Shown piece after piece: positions 9,649 through 19,859 of a DNA stretch of 64,000 bases. Origin of the DNA: Pseudomonas mandelii (GTDB taxonomy: Bacteria > Pseudomonadota > Gammaproteobacteria > Pseudomonadales > Pseudomonadaceae); the NCBI RefSeq assembly GCF_900106065.1, contig NZ_LT629796.1:992001-1056000 (forward strand), in the 5' to 3' direction. The notes under the pieces are model-generated. The model saw only the letters and a list, made by a program, of their open reading frames with translations, was not told the DNA's origin and searched no databases. The position numbers and the translations under genes are program-made. The first letter of the stretch is position 1, and the number at the start of each line of letters is the position of its first letter.

Positions 9649-11238
9649 ATGAACAGTCCGAAGAGAGGCTCGTTGACCTTGCTGGCCGGCGCGATGCTGC
9701 TGGCCAGCTCGGCGGCCTTCGCCACTGCGGAGCCGGTAGCGCCCGCGCAGAAAGGGCAGCCGGCGACCATTGCCAAGGGGCTGCAACAGGCCAAGACCTA
9801 CACTGTCAACAGCGCGCCGACCGAGCCGCTGGAACTGGCTGCGCCGAAGCTGCCGGACACCTCCGGCTACACCGCCGAAGCCATCGCCGCGAAAGTCGTG
9901 CGCACCAAGGCCGGCAAAATCAGCGTGCGCCGGATGATGCAGGAGAACGCCCTGAAGGACTTCATCGGCGGCGATAACAAGATGGCCGAGTGGGTGGTGC
10001 GTCAGCACGGCATCCCACAGGCGATCTTCGTCGACGACGGCTACATGAACCTCAAGGATCTGGCCAAGAAACTGCCCAAGCAGTACTTCAGCGAAACCTC
10101 GCCGGGTGTGTTCCTGGCGAAGTTGCCGATCGTGGTAGGTGAGAAAGGCATCCTGGAAATCGACAAGCAGACCCAGGAACTGCGCCTGTCCCAAGAGTCC
10201 GGTTCGTTCCTGGTCAACGACGGCCAGCTGTTTGTGCGTGATACCAAAATCACTGGCTGGAGCGAGAAGGCAAACGCCCCGGCGGCCTTCAAGTCGCCGA
10301 AGGAATTCCGTCCGTTCCTGCTGTCCTGGGGCGGCACCCAGACCTACATCGCCAACAGCAAGATCGCCAGTTTCGGCTACGCCAACAGTAAGTCTTACGG
10401 CGTGAGTATTTCCCAGTACACGCCGAACATGGCCAAGGTGCTCAAGCGTCCTGAACCGACCGGCTGGATCGTCGGCTCCGAGTTCTCGGACATGTGGTAC
10501 GGCTTCTACTGCTACGAGACCCGCGACTTCGTGGTCAAGGGCAACACTTACAAAGACAACATCGTCTACGGCATTGACCCGCATGACCGTTCCCACGGAC
10601 TGATCATCGCGGACAACACCGTATTCGGGACCAAGAAGAAGCACGGGATCATTATTTCCCGTGAGGTCAACGACAGTTTCATCTTCAACAACCGCAGCTA
10701 CGACAACAAGTTGTCAGGCATGGTGATTGACCGTAACAGCGTGAACAACGTCATCGCCTACAACGAGATCTACAAGAACCACACCGACGGCATCACCCTC
10801 TACGAGAGTGCTGACAACCTGCTGTGGGGCAACAAGGTGATCAGCAATCGCCGCCACGGCATCCGTATTCGTAACAGCGTGAACATCCGTCTCTACGAAA
10901 ACCTCGCCATGGCCAACGGCCTGACGGGCGTCTACGGCCACATCAAAGACCTGAGCGACACCGACCGGGACATCAAGCTCGACCCGTTCGACGCCCAGGT
11001 GTCGCTGATCATCGTCGGTGGCGAACTGGCCGGCAACGGCAGCGGACCGCTGTCCATCGACTCGCCGCTGAGCGTCGAGTTGTATCGCGTGTCCATGCTC
11101 GCCCCGACCAAATCCAGCGGCATCAGCTTCAACGGGATCCTTGGCGAGCGCCAGGATGAAATTCTCGACCTGCTGGTGCGCCAGCAGAAAGCCGTGCTGA
11201 TCGACCCTGTCGAACGCCAGACCGAAATGCAGGACTGA
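9649..11238 (+). CDS. algG: Mannuronan C5-epimerase AlgG
   Basis: A 529-residue periplasmic epimerase that converts mannuronate to guluronate residues in the polymer, one of the few sources of G residues in Pseudomonas alginate. A signal peptide ends near ASSAAFA. The body is a right-handed parallel beta-helix with CASH-type repeats. The catalytic DPHD motif is at D310-D313. I prefer the ATG at 9649 because GAAGGGAG lies 8 nt upstream; an ATG at 9622 overlapping the algE stop has no such site and would add nine residues before the signal peptide. AlgG also protects the chain from AlgL. Confidence 0.96.
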   Translation: MNSPKRGSLTLLAGAMLLASSAAFATAEPVAPAQKGQPATIAKGLQQAKTYTVNSAPTEPLELAAPKLPDTSGYTAEAIAAKVVRTKAGKISVRRMMQENALKDFIGGDNKMAEWVVRQHGIPQAIFVDDGYMNLKDLAKKLPKQYFSETSPGVFLAKLPIVVGEKGILEIDKQTQELRLSQESGSFLVNDGQLFVRDTKITGWSEKANAPAAFKSPKEFRPFLLSWGGTQTYIANSKIASFGYANSKSYGVSISQYTPNMAKVLKRPEPTGWIVGSEFSDMWYGFYCYETRDFVVKGNTYKDNIVYGIDPHDRSHGLIIADNTVFGTKKKHGIIISREVNDSFIFNNRSYDNKLSGMVIDRNSVNNVIAYNEIYKNHTDGITLYESADNLLWGNKVISNRRHGIRIRNSVNIRLYENLAMANGLTGVYGHIKDLSDTDRDIKLDPFDAQVSLIIVGGELAGNGSGPLSIDSPLSVELYRVSMLAPTKSSGISFNGILGERQDEILDLLVRQQKAVLIDPVERQTEMQD

Positions 11239-11248
11239 GGATAATTTT

Positions 11249-12709
11249 ATGCACCCACACTTGATCAAATTACTCAGCCTGTCGGCCCTGACCGCCGGCA
11301 TTCTCGCGGCCAGCGCCGGCGTCCGTGCCGATGAAGCTGCCAGTAAAGTAAGTCCGCCGAGCTTCAGCGCCGAACCGTGCTGCAACCTGTGCCCCGAAGC
11401 CCATGACGCGAAGAACTACACCACGCGTTATCAGCAGAACTTCACCACGCTGGTGCAGGCTCAGGGCGACTGGCTGTTCCGGACCCAGGAAGACTTGCGC
11501 ACCGAATTCGACACCACCCCCGCCGGCTACAAACGCATGAAAGAGCTGCACGATGCGTTCAAGAGCAAAGGCGTGGAACTGGTCATCGTTTACCAGCCCA
11601 CCCGTGGTCTGGTGAACCGCAACAAACTGAATCCGGAAGAAAAAGCCAAATACGATTTCGACAAGGCGCTGAAGAACTACAAGACCATGCTCGGCCGTTT
11701 CGCCGCCATGGGCTACGTGGTTCCGGACCTGTCGCCGCTGACCAACGAATCGCTGCCCGACACCCTGCCGGCCCACGACTTCTACTTCCGCGGCGACCAA
11801 CACTGGACGCCGTATGGCGCCCAGCGCACGGCGAAAATCGTCGGCGAGAAAATCAAGCAACTGCCTGAGTTCGCTGACATTCCCAAGCGCGAATTCGAGA
11901 GCCATAAGTCGGGTCGCATGGGCAAGACCGGAACATTACACAACATGGCCGGTCAACTCTGTGGCACCAGCTACGCGATCCAGTACATGGATCAGTTCAC
12001 CACCGAGCCCAAGGGCGAAGCGGCCGACGGCGACCTGTTCAGTGACTCGGGCAATCCCGAGATCACCCTGGTCGGCACCAGCCACAGTGGCAAGAACTAC
12101 AACTTCGCCGGTTTCCTCGAAGAGGCCATCGGCGCCGACATCCTCAACGTGGCGTTCCCCGGCGGTGGCCTGGAAGGTTCGATGCTGCAGTACCTGGGCA
12201 GCGAAGAGTTCCAGACCAAGCCGCCGAAGATTCTGATCTGGGAATTCTCGCCGCTCTATCGCCTCGACCAGGAAACCATCTACCGCCAGATGATGGCGCT
12301 GCTGGACAACGGTTGCGAAGGAAAGGATGCACAGATGACCGGCAGCACCACGTTGAAACCGGGCAAGAACGAATTAATGGTCAACAGCAAGAACCTGAAC
12401 CTGCAAAACGGCAGTCACCAGGTCGACATCCGCTTCGCCGATCCATCGGTGAAAACTTTGCAAGCCACCCTCTGGTACATGAACGGTCGCCACGAGGACA
12501 TCAAAATCGAAAAACCGGAAACCTCCGACACCGACGGGCGCTTTGCCTTTGAGTTGCGCACGGACGAAGACTGGGCCACGCAGAATGTGCTGGCCGTCGA
12601 AATCCAGGGCCCTGAAGCAGGTGCCACGCCACAGAAAGTCGAAGCGAAAATCTGCAAACGCAATGTATTCCCTGGCGCTGGGCAGCGTACCGCTCAAGCC
12701 GGGCAATGA
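11249..12709 (+). CDS. algX: Alginate O-acetyltransferase AlgX
   Basis: A 486-residue periplasmic protein with a signal peptide, an N-terminal SGNH-like acetyltransferase domain and a C-terminal carbohydrate-binding domain. The catalytic set is visible: D183 and H185 in GDQHWTP, and S278 in GTSHSG. The spacing is the same as in the P. aeruginosa D174/H176/S269 triad. AlgX takes acetyl groups delivered through AlgI, AlgJ and AlgF and places them on mannuronate O2/O3. A Cys pair near residue 45 (CCNLC) and others may form structural disulphides. It lies 10 nt after algG. Confidence 0.96.
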   Translation: MHPHLIKLLSLSALTAGILAASAGVRADEAASKVSPPSFSAEPCCNLCPEAHDAKNYTTRYQQNFTTLVQAQGDWLFRTQEDLRTEFDTTPAGYKRMKELHDAFKSKGVELVIVYQPTRGLVNRNKLNPEEKAKYDFDKALKNYKTMLGRFAAMGYVVPDLSPLTNESLPDTLPAHDFYFRGDQHWTPYGAQRTAKIVGEKIKQLPEFADIPKREFESHKSGRMGKTGTLHNMAGQLCGTSYAIQYMDQFTTEPKGEAADGDLFSDSGNPEITLVGTSHSGKNYNFAGFLEEAIGADILNVAFPGGGLEGSMLQYLGSEEFQTKPPKILIWEFSPLYRLDQETIYRQMMALLDNGCEGKDAQMTGSTTLKPGKNELMVNSKNLNLQNGSHQVDIRFADPSVKTLQATLWYMNGRHEDIKIEKPETSDTDGRFAFELRTDEDWATQNVLAVEIQGPEAGATPQKVEAKICKRNVFPGAGQRTAQAGQ

Positions 12710-12720
12710 GGCAACCTCTT

Positions 12721-13854
12721 ATGACATGCATGCAAACCCGAACTTTGAAAAAGTTACTCGCGCCCTCCCTGCTGACGTTGGCGATGTTCGCCGGCGCCAC
12801 CCAGGCCGCCGCGCCACTGCGCCCGCCACAGGGTTACTTCGCGCCGATTGAAAAAGTCAAAACCGGCGACAAGAGCGAAGGCTGTGATGCGATGCCGACG
12901 CCGTACACCGGCTCACTGCAATTTCGCAGCAAGTATGAAGGCTCCGACAAGGCCCGTTCGACCCTGAACGAGGCCTCGGAAAAAGCCTTCCGCGACACCA
13001 CCGCCGACATCACCAAGATGGAGCGCGGCACCAGCAAGCGCGTGATGCAGTACATGCGTGACGGTCGTCCGGAACAACTGGAATGCACCCTGAATTGGTT
13101 GACCGCCTGGGCCAAGTCCGATGCGTTGATGTCCAAGGATTTCAACCACACCGGCAAATCCATGCGCAAATGGGCATTGGGCAGCATGGCGTCGGCTTAC
13201 ATTCGCCTGAAGTTCTCCGATTCGCAACCGCTGGCCAACCATCAGCAAGAGTCGCAGTTGATCGAAGCCTGGTTCAGCAAAATGGCGGATCAGGTGGTCA
13301 GCGATTGGGACAACCTGCCGCTGGAAAAAACCAACAACCACTCGTACTGGTCCGCCTGGTCGGTGATGGCAACGTCCATCGCCACCAACCGTCGCGACCT
13401 GTTCGACTGGGCAGTGAAGGAATACAAAGTCGGCGCCAATCAGATTGACGCCCAGGGTTTCCTGCCCAACGAACTCAAGCGCCAGCAACGCGCCCTCGCC
13501 TATCACAACTACGCCCTGCCGCCGCTCGCGATGATCGCCAGTTTCGCTCAGGTCAACGGTGTGGACTTGCGTCAGGAAAACAACGGCGCGCTGAAACGCC
13601 TGGGTGACCGGGTGTTGTCGGGGGTTAAAGACCCGGACGAGTTCGAGAAAAAGAACGGCAAGGAACAGGACATGACCGACCTCAAGGTCGACTCGAAATT
13701 CGCCTGGCTCGAACCGTTCTGCACGCTCTACACCTGCTCGCCGGATGTACTCGAGAAAAAACACGAGATGCAGCCGTTCAAGACCTTCCGCCTCGGGGGT
13801 GACCTGACCAAGGTCTACGACCCGGCCAACGAGAAAGGCAAAAAAGGTTCGTAG
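12721..13854 (+). CDS. algL: Periplasmic alginate lyase AlgL (PL5)
   Basis: A 377-residue polysaccharide lyase family 5 enzyme. It cuts alginate by beta-elimination and clears polymer that strays into the periplasm. A signal peptide ends at TQA-AAPL. The active-site blocks are NNHSYW (Asn-His pair) and [11 protein letters not shown] (Arg and Tyr). GAGG 9 nt before the ATG at 12721 supports this start; an ATG at 12706 overlapping the algX stop lacks a ribosome-binding site. The 213 nt gap to algI holds a REP pair. Confidence 0.95.
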   Translation: MTCMQTRTLKKLLAPSLLTLAMFAGATQAAAPLRPPQGYFAPIEKVKTGDKSEGCDAMPTPYTGSLQFRSKYEGSDKARSTLNEASEKAFRDTTADITKMERGTSKRVMQYMRDGRPEQLECTLNWLTAWAKSDALMSKDFNHTGKSMRKWALGSMASAYIRLKFSDSQPLANHQQESQLIEAWFSKMADQVVSDWDNLPLEKTNNHSYWSAWSVMATSIATNRRDLFDWAVKEYKVGANQIDAQGFLPNELKRQQRALAYHNYALPPLAMIASFAQVNGVDLRQENNGALKRLGDRVLSGVKDPDEFEKKNGKEQDMTDLKVDSKFAWLEPFCTLYTCSPDVLEKKHEMQPFKTFRLGGDLTKVYDPANEKGKKGS

Positions 13855-13870
13855 CCAAAGCACAAAACCT

Positions 13871-13961
13871 TGTAGGAGTGAGCCTGCTCGCGATTGCGGC
13901 CTGACATTCAACATTCATGTCGACTGACACGCCCTCATCGCGAGCAGGCTCACTCCTACAG
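13871..13961. repeat. REP pair in the algL-algI gap
   Basis: tgtaggagtgagcctgctcgcgat is paired with an inverted atcgcgagcaggctcactcctaca across a 45 nt centre. The arms are near perfect, so the hairpin should be very stable in the mRNA. Confidence 0.9.
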
Positions 13962-14067
13962 AGGGTCAGTGTCAGGTTTGAGATTTGAGTAATGCCCTCT
14001 GGATTTTGATGGGGGGTTTGGGGGGGCCGTTGGCCCTTGACTGTTGGTTAAACATGGAGAGACCGGG

Positions 14068-15633
14068 ATGGTATTTTCATCCAACGTGTTCCTGTTTTTG
14101 TTCCTGCCGATCTTTCTCGGCATGTACTACTTGAGCGGAATACGCTATCGCAACCTGCTGCTGCTGCTCGCCAGCTACGTGTTCTATGCCTGGTGGCGTG
14201 TGGACTTCCTTGCGCTGTTCGCAGCCGTCACGTTGTGGAACTACTGGATCGGCCTCAAAGTCGGTGCCGCAGGCGTTCGGACCAAACCGGCACAACGCTG
14301 GTTGCTGCTGGGCGTGGCCGTCGACCTGTGCATTCTCGGCTACTTCAAGTACGCCAACTTCGGCGTCGACAGCATCAACGCGATGATGACGTCGGTCGGT
14401 CTGTCGCCGTTCATCCTGACCCACGTGCTGTTGCCGATCGGGATCTCGTTCTACATCTTCGAGTCCATCAGCTACATCATCGACGTCTATCGGGGAGACA
14501 CCCCGGCGACCCGCAACCTGATCGACTTTGCCGCATTCGTGGCGATCTTCCCGCACTTGATCGCCGGCCCGGTGTTGCGTTTTCGCGACCTCGCCGACCA
14601 GTTCAACAACCGCACCCACACCCTCGACAAGTTCTCCGAAGGTGCCACGCGGTTCATGCAGGGTTTCATCAAGAAGGTCTTTATCGCCGACACCCTCGCG
14701 GTGGTGGCCGACCATTGCTTTGCCTTGCAGAACCCGACCACGGGCGACGCCTGGCTGGGCGCCCTCGCCTACACCGCGCAGTTGTATTTCGACTTCTCCG
14801 GCTACAGCGACATGGCCATCGGCCTGGGCTTGATGATGGGTTTCCGCTTCATGGAAAACTTCAAGCAGCCGTACATCAGCCAGTCGATCACCGAGTTCTG
14901 GCGTCGCTGGCACATCAGCCTGTCGACCTGGTTGCGTGACTATCTGTACATCACCCTCGGCGGTAACCGTAAAGGCACGCTGATGACCTATCGCAACCTG
15001 TTCCTGACCATGCTGCTCGGTGGTCTGTGGCACGGCGCGAACATCACCTACATCATCTGGGGTGCGTGGCACGGCATGTGGCTGGCGATCGAAAAGGCCC
15101 TGGGCCTGAACACCTCGCCACGCAGCATCAACCCGATCCGCTGGGCCCTGACTTTCCTGCTCGTGGTCATGGGCTGGGTGATCTTCCGTTCGGAAAACCT
15201 GCACGTCGCCGGTCGCATGTACGGCGCGATGTTCAGCTTCGGCGAATGGTCGTTGTCGGAACTCAACGCGGCCAGCCTCACCGGCCTGCAAGTGGCGACC
15301 CTGGTGGTGGCTTACATGACCCTGGCGTTCTTCGGCATCCGCGATTTCTACAGCAACCTGCCGCCTGAGAAGACCAAGCCTGTGGTCAACGTCGAGGCCG
15401 ACGGCCCGGCCGCTGCCACGCCTGGAATGATCAAAGCCGTACCGGGCGACAACCCGACCAGCATCCACGAGCCTGGCTACACCGTTGGCGTTGAAGCCAC
15501 CGTGCAACCGGCCTACTGGACCGCGGACTGGTCCCGCTACGTGATGCGCACGCTGGTACTGGTGCTGTTCATCGCCTCGATTTTCAAACTCTCGGCGCAA
15601 AGCTTCTCGCCGTTCCTTTACTTCCAGTTCTGA
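14068..15633 (+). CDS. algI: Alginate O-acetylation protein AlgI (MBOAT)
   Basis: A 521-residue polytopic inner-membrane MBOAT protein that moves acetyl groups from a cytoplasmic donor across the membrane for alginate acetylation. The MBOAT signature is FWRRWHISLSTWLRDY near residue 280, followed by GGLWHGANITYIIWG with the catalytic His. Ten or more hydrophobic segments are visible. The ATG at 14068 has GGAGAG 7 nt upstream and gives the family length (520 in P. aeruginosa). The preceding 100 nt contain a G-rich stretch (ggggggtttggggggg). Confidence 0.97.
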   Translation: MVFSSNVFLFLFLPIFLGMYYLSGIRYRNLLLLLASYVFYAWWRVDFLALFAAVTLWNYWIGLKVGAAGVRTKPAQRWLLLGVAVDLCILGYFKYANFGVDSINAMMTSVGLSPFILTHVLLPIGISFYIFESISYIIDVYRGDTPATRNLIDFAAFVAIFPHLIAGPVLRFRDLADQFNNRTHTLDKFSEGATRFMQGFIKKVFIADTLAVVADHCFALQNPTTGDAWLGALAYTAQLYFDFSGYSDMAIGLGLMMGFRFMENFKQPYISQSITEFWRRWHISLSTWLRDYLYITLGGNRKGTLMTYRNLFLTMLLGGLWHGANITYIIWGAWHGMWLAIEKALGLNTSPRSINPIRWALTFLLVVMGWVIFRSENLHVAGRMYGAMFSFGEWSLSELNAASLTGLQVATLVVAYMTLAFFGIRDFYSNLPPEKTKPVVNVEADGPAAATPGMIKAVPGDNPTSIHEPGYTVGVEATVQPAYWTADWSRYVMRTLVLVLFIASIFKLSAQSFSPFLYFQF

Positions 15634-15644
15634 GGGATCTGACC

Positions 15645-16820
15645 ATGACCCGCTCATTACGTATCTTCTACATCGCCCTGTTCATGGTGACCCTGCTGGT
15701 GCTGGGCCTGTGGTCGACGCGCAGCTTCTTCGGCTTCAGCACCAACGCCGATGCGACGGTGCTCAATGGCCGCTGGGCCAAGGCTGTGGAAACGCACTAC
15801 GACGAGGAGTTCCCGATCAAGCGCCTGGGCACCAACCTTTGGGCCGCGCTGGATTTCAAACTGTTCAACGAAGGTCGTCCGGGCGTTGTGCTCGGCCGCG
15901 ATCAATGGCTGTACAGCGATGAAGAATTCAACCCGATCGTCAACGAAGAGTTGAACCTGCAAGGCAACTACGCGCTCGTAGAAGGCGTACGCCAGGAACT
16001 CAAGGCCAAAGGCGTGAAACTGGTGATGGCGATTGTGCCGGCCAAAACTCGCCTGTACCCGGAACACCTGGGCGCAGTGAAACCTTCGAGCATTCACGCC
16101 AACCTCTATGAAGACTTCCACGCTCGCGTGGCAGCCAACAAGATCATCGCGCCTGACCTGTTCGGCCCGATGCTCAAAGCCAAGCTGGACGGCGAGCAAG
16201 TGTTCCTGCGCACCGACACCCACTGGACCCCGGAAGGCGCGCAAATCGCCGCCGAGACCCTGGCCAAAACCATTGCCGAGAAAACCCCGCTCAGTGGCGA
16301 GCCGCAACGCTTCGTCACCGAACCTGCGGAGAAGGTCACGCACAAGGGCGACCTGCGGTTGTTCCTGCCGCTGGACCCGCTGTTCGAAAACCTGATGCCG
16401 AAGACCGAGCCGTTGCAAAAGCGCAACACCGTGGTCGCGCAAGACCAGCCTGCCGGTGATGACGCGCTGTTCGCCAACACCGAAGTGCCGGTGGCCCTGA
16501 TCGGCACCAGCTACAGCGCCAACCCTAACTGGAACTTCGTCGGGGCGCTGAAACAAGCGCTGAACAGCGACGTGGTCAATTACGCCGAAGACGGCCACGG
16601 CCCGATTCTGCCGATGCTCAGCTACCTGAAAAGTGATGCTTTCAAGAACAGCCCGCCACAGGTGCTGATCTGGGAGTTCCCTGAACGTTATCTGCCTGTG
16701 AACAACGAAATAGGCGACGCCGACCCGCAGTGGGTCGCAGAGCTCAAAGAAGCCGGCGCCCGCCAACAAAACGTAGCCGCAAACACTAAATCCGAGACGC
16801 CCGACCGGGCGCAAAACTGA
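15645..16820 (+). CDS. algJ: Alginate O-acetyltransferase AlgJ
   Basis: A 391-residue SGNH-like acetyltransferase with an uncleaved N-terminal signal anchor facing the periplasm. The catalytic residues are D191 and H193 (TDTHWTPEG) and S289 (GTSYSANP), one position off the P. aeruginosa numbering. It is homologous to the N-terminal half of AlgX and acts between AlgI and AlgX. It is 11 nt downstream of algI. The C-terminal 30 residues are low-complexity and variable. Confidence 0.96.
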   Translation: MTRSLRIFYIALFMVTLLVLGLWSTRSFFGFSTNADATVLNGRWAKAVETHYDEEFPIKRLGTNLWAALDFKLFNEGRPGVVLGRDQWLYSDEEFNPIVNEELNLQGNYALVEGVRQELKAKGVKLVMAIVPAKTRLYPEHLGAVKPSSIHANLYEDFHARVAANKIIAPDLFGPMLKAKLDGEQVFLRTDTHWTPEGAQIAAETLAKTIAEKTPLSGEPQRFVTEPAEKVTHKGDLRLFLPLDPLFENLMPKTEPLQKRNTVVAQDQPAGDDALFANTEVPVALIGTSYSANPNWNFVGALKQALNSDVVNYAEDGHGPILPMLSYLKSDAFKNSPPQVLIWEFPERYLPVNNEIGDADPQWVAELKEAGARQQNVAANTKSETPDRAQN

Positions 16821-16837
16821 AAGAGAGAGGTACTACC

Positions 16838-17491
16838 ATGACTTTCACTACTACTCCTCGCCGTCTCGCCAAGACCTTCGCACTTGTTGCTGGCATGAGC
16901 GTGTTGTCGATGTCCGCCTTCGCTGGTGACGCTGCACTCTACGGCCCGACTGCACCGAAAGGTTCGAGCTTCGTCCGTGTCTACAACGCCGGTAACGCTG
17001 AAGTCAGCGCCACCGTCGGCAGCACCAACCTGGCCGAAGTCGCGCCGCTGTCCAGCACCGACTTCAGCTTCATGCCGGGCGGCGACTACAGCGCCAAGGT
17101 CGGCAGCCAGACCCTGCCGGTGAAACTGGCCGGTGATCACTATTACACCCTGGTCAACAACGCCAGCGGCGCGCCGCAACTGATCGAAGAGCCGCCGTTC
17201 AAGAACAAGCAGAAATCCCTGGTTCGCGTGCAGAACCTCAGCGACAAGGCCCTGACCCTGAAAACCGCTGACGGCAAGACCGAAGTGGTTCCATCCGTAG
17301 CGGCCAAGGGCCGTGGCGAACGTGAAATCAACCCGGTCAAAGTCAGCCTGGCCCTGTACGACGGCGCGACCAAAGTCGGCGACGTGAAACCGGTTGCCCT
17401 GGAACGCGGTGAAGCCGCCGTGCTGTACGTCACCGGTAAAGGCAGCAGCCTGTCGCCAGTCTGGGTAAAACGCCCGGTTTCGACGCGCTAA
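16838..17491 (+). CDS. algF: Alginate O-acetylation adaptor AlgF
   Basis: A 217-residue periplasmic protein with a signal peptide ending at SAFA-GDAA. Two beta-rich domains follow, each beginning with an SFVRVYN or SLVRVQN strand, which suggests an internal duplication. AlgF is required for acetylation but has no catalytic motif, and in P. aeruginosa it bridges AlgJ and AlgX. It has AAAGAGAGAGG 5-10 nt upstream and lies 17 nt after algJ. Confidence 0.95.
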   Translation: MTFTTTPRRLAKTFALVAGMSVLSMSAFAGDAALYGPTAPKGSSFVRVYNAGNAEVSATVGSTNLAEVAPLSSTDFSFMPGGDYSAKVGSQTLPVKLAGDHYYTLVNNASGAPQLIEEPPFKNKQKSLVRVQNLSDKALTLKTADGKTEVVPSVAAKGRGEREINPVKVSLALYDGATKVGDVKPVALERGEAAVLYVTGKGSSLSPVWVKRPVSTR

Positions 17492-17518
17492 ACATTTTGC
17501 CTGACTGACGCTGTTCCC

Positions 17519-17610
17519 TTGTGGGATCGAGCCTGCTCGCGATAGCGGTCTGACATTCAACATTGATGTCGACTGATACGCCGCCTTCGCGAGCAGGCTC
17601 GCTCCCACAT
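17519..17610. repeat. REP pair in the algF-algA gap
   Basis: tgtgggatcgagcctgctcgcgat is paired with cgcgagcaggctcgctcccaca. This is the third paired REP inside the operon, and it fills the only long gap between algF and algA. Confidence 0.9.
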
Positions 17611-17705
17611 TGAACCGCAGTGCCAGTCGGGACACGGAATAAGAACAAGAGTGAAACGACAGAACGCAGTAGCTCTGACCCATACGATTTTCAAGGAGTA
17701 ACAAC

Positions 17706-19157
17706 ATGATTCCGGTGATCTTGTCAGGTGGTAGCGGCTCACGTCTTTGGCCGCTTTCGCGTAAGCAATTCCCTAAACAGTTCCTCGCCCTGACCGGCGA
17801 ACACACGCTGTTCCAGCAAACCCTGGAACGCCTGGTGTTTGAAGGCATGGACACCCCGATCGTGGTCTGCAACAAAGACCACCGCTTCATCGTCAACGAG
17901 CAGCTGAGCAACCGTAAACTGGAAACCCAGCGCATCCTGATGGAACCGTTCGGCCGCAACACGGCGCCGGCCGTGGCCCTGACCGCGATGATGCTGGTCA
18001 ATGAAGGTCGCGACGAGTTGATGCTGGTGCTGCCGGCCGACCACGTGCTGGATGACCAGAAAGCCTTGCAACGTGCGCTGGCCCTGGCCACCGTCGCTGC
18101 CGAAAACGGCGAAATGGTGCTGTTCGGCGTTCCGGCCACCAAACCGGAAACCGGCTACGGCTATATCAAATCGACCGCTGACTCCCTGCTGCCCGAAGGC
18201 GTCAGCCGCGTCTCGCACTTCGTCGAAAAACCGGACGTCAAGCGCGCCACCGAGTTCGTCCAGTCCGGCGGTTACTTCTGGAACAGCGGCATGTTCCTGT
18301 TCCGTGCCAGCCGCTTCCTGGAAGAGCTGAAAAAACACGATCCAGACATCTACGACACCTGCCTGCTGACGCTTGAACGCAGCGAACAGGATGCCGACAC
18401 CGTCACCATCGACGAAGCGACTTTCGCCTGCTGCCCGGACAATTCCATCGATTACTCGGTCATGGAAAAAACCCAGCGCGCCTGCGTCGTACCGCTGACC
18501 GCCGGCTGGAGCGATGTCGGTTGCTGGTCGTCGCTGTGGGAAGTGAACGAAAAAGACGCCAACGGTAACGTCACCAAAGGCGACGTGGTCATTCAGGACA
18601 GCAAGAACTGCATGATCCACGGCAACGGCAAACTGGTGTCGGTGATCGGCCTGGAAAACATCGTGGTCGTCGAAACCAAGGACGCCATGATGATCGCCCA
18701 CAAGGACAAGGTCCAAGGCGTGAAACAGATGGTCAACACCCTCAACGAGCAGGGCCGCAGCGAGACCCAGAACCACTGCGAAGTCTATCGTCCGTGGGGC
18801 TCCTACGACTCGGTGGACATGGGCGGCCGTTTCCAGGTCAAGCACATCTCGGTCAAGCCGGGCGCGTGCCTGTCCCTGCAAATGCACCATCACCGCGCCG
18901 AACACTGGATCGTGGTCAGCGGCACGGCCGAAGTGACCTGCGACGAAAACGTGTTCCTGCTCTGCGAGAACCAGTCGACCTACATCCCGATCGCCTCGGT
19001 TCACCGCCTGCGCAACCCGGGCAAGATTCCACTCGAGATCATCGAAGTGCAATCGGGCAGCTACCTGGGTGAAGACGATATCGAGCGGTTCGAAGATATC
19101 TACGGTCGCTCCACCCCGATCGAACGCGGCGTGTCGGTGAAAACCATCGCGCAGTAA
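17706..19157 (+). CDS. algA: Bifunctional phosphomannose isomerase / GDP-mannose pyrophosphorylase AlgA
   Basis: A 483-residue cytosolic enzyme for the first and third steps of GDP-mannose synthesis. The N-terminal nucleotidyltransferase has GGSGSRLWPLSRKQFPKQF at residues 6-24 and FVEKP near residue 175. The C-terminal type II isomerase cupin (about residues 350-480) has QMHHHRAEHW, which supplies metal ligands. AAGGAG stands 8 nt before the ATG. It is the last gene of the operon and is followed by a strong terminator. Confidence 0.97.
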   Translation: MIPVILSGGSGSRLWPLSRKQFPKQFLALTGEHTLFQQTLERLVFEGMDTPIVVCNKDHRFIVNEQLSNRKLETQRILMEPFGRNTAPAVALTAMMLVNEGRDELMLVLPADHVLDDQKALQRALALATVAAENGEMVLFGVPATKPETGYGYIKSTADSLLPEGVSRVSHFVEKPDVKRATEFVQSGGYFWNSGMFLFRASRFLEELKKHDPDIYDTCLLTLERSEQDADTVTIDEATFACCPDNSIDYSVMEKTQRACVVPLTAGWSDVGCWSSLWEVNEKDANGNVTKGDVVIQDSKNCMIHGNGKLVSVIGLENIVVVETKDAMMIAHKDKVQGVKQMVNTLNEQGRSETQNHCEVYRPWGSYDSVDMGGRFQVKHISVKPGACLSLQMHHHRAEHWIVVSGTAEVTCDENVFLLCENQSTYIPIASVHRLRNPGKIPLEIIEVQSGSYLGEDDIERFEDIYGRSTPIERGVSVKTIAQ

Positions 19158-19172
19158 GCGTTCAGTAAAACA

Positions 19173-19237
19173 AAAGCCCCCGTCCAGTCCGCTGCGTTTT
19201 CCCTATCCGCAGCGGGTTGGTCGGGGGCTTTTTTTTT
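19173..19237 (+). terminator. Intrinsic terminator of the alginate operon
   Basis: AAGCCCCCG pairs with CGGGGGCTT, and inside it CCGCTGCG pairs with CGCAGCGG. Nine T residues follow directly. This is a two-tier GC stem with a T-tract, 16 nt after the algA stop. Confidence 0.93.
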
Positions 19238-19361
19238 GTTCGTTCCCACGCTCTGCGTGGGAGTTCAGCCCGGGATGCTCCGCGTCCCATTGGAACGCGC
19301 AATGTCCATTCCCTCAGCCCTTCGGTAGGATGGTGGCCATGAGTTCAAGGAGCGTTCAAAC

Positions 19362-19826
19362 ATGTTCATCGGCGTCTTGCTGGTTATTACCTGGCTGATC
19401 CTGTTGCTGCGCTACCCGGCCAAGGCCTTGCCCGTCTCGGTGGCGGCCGCCATCGGCCTGGGTCTGGTGGCCACGTGGGTGATCTGGATGGACAACCGCG
19501 AGGTCAAGCAACTGGCGCGCCTGGAGTTGCGCATCACCTACGCGCCGGAACACTGCCCGGCAGACCGGCCGTTGAAATTGACCATGAACAACGGCAACGA
19601 CGTGCCGCTGACCGAGTTGCGCTGGCGTGTCGCCGCGTATGCGCCGGGCGATACGGTCAATCTGGCCGACAATCAATACACCGCCCCGCGCTATCGCGGC
19701 CCCGGCGAACTGCAAGCCGGCGCCAACTGGGAAGACTGCTTGCCCCTGCCGCCGCTGCGCCCTGGCTATCGCCCGCAAACCCTGGAGTTTCGCGCCGAGC
19801 GTTTGCAGGGTAGTTTCTCCGACTGA
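19362..19826 (+). CDS. Small membrane-anchored hypothetical protein
   Basis: A 154-residue protein of unknown function. The first 45 residues form two hydrophobic segments (FIGVLLVITWLILLL and a second around residues 24-42). They are followed by a soluble part of beta-strand character with a CPADRPLKLTMNNGND block and two Cys residues that could pair. Similar Pseudomonas proteins are annotated only as conserved hypothetical or, without evidence, as multidrug transporter. Coding is supported by AAGGAG upstream and by consistent codon use. It sits 33 nt before an SDR gene and may be co-transcribed with it. Confidence 0.75.
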   Translation: MFIGVLLVITWLILLLRYPAKALPVSVAAAIGLGLVATWVIWMDNREVKQLARLELRITYAPEHCPADRPLKLTMNNGNDVPLTELRWRVAAYAPGDTVNLADNQYTAPRYRGPGELQAGANWEDCLPLPPLRPGYRPQTLEFRAERLQGSFSD

Positions 19827-19859
19827 TCCCCCTACTTCTTTTTGCACAAGGACCGCGCC

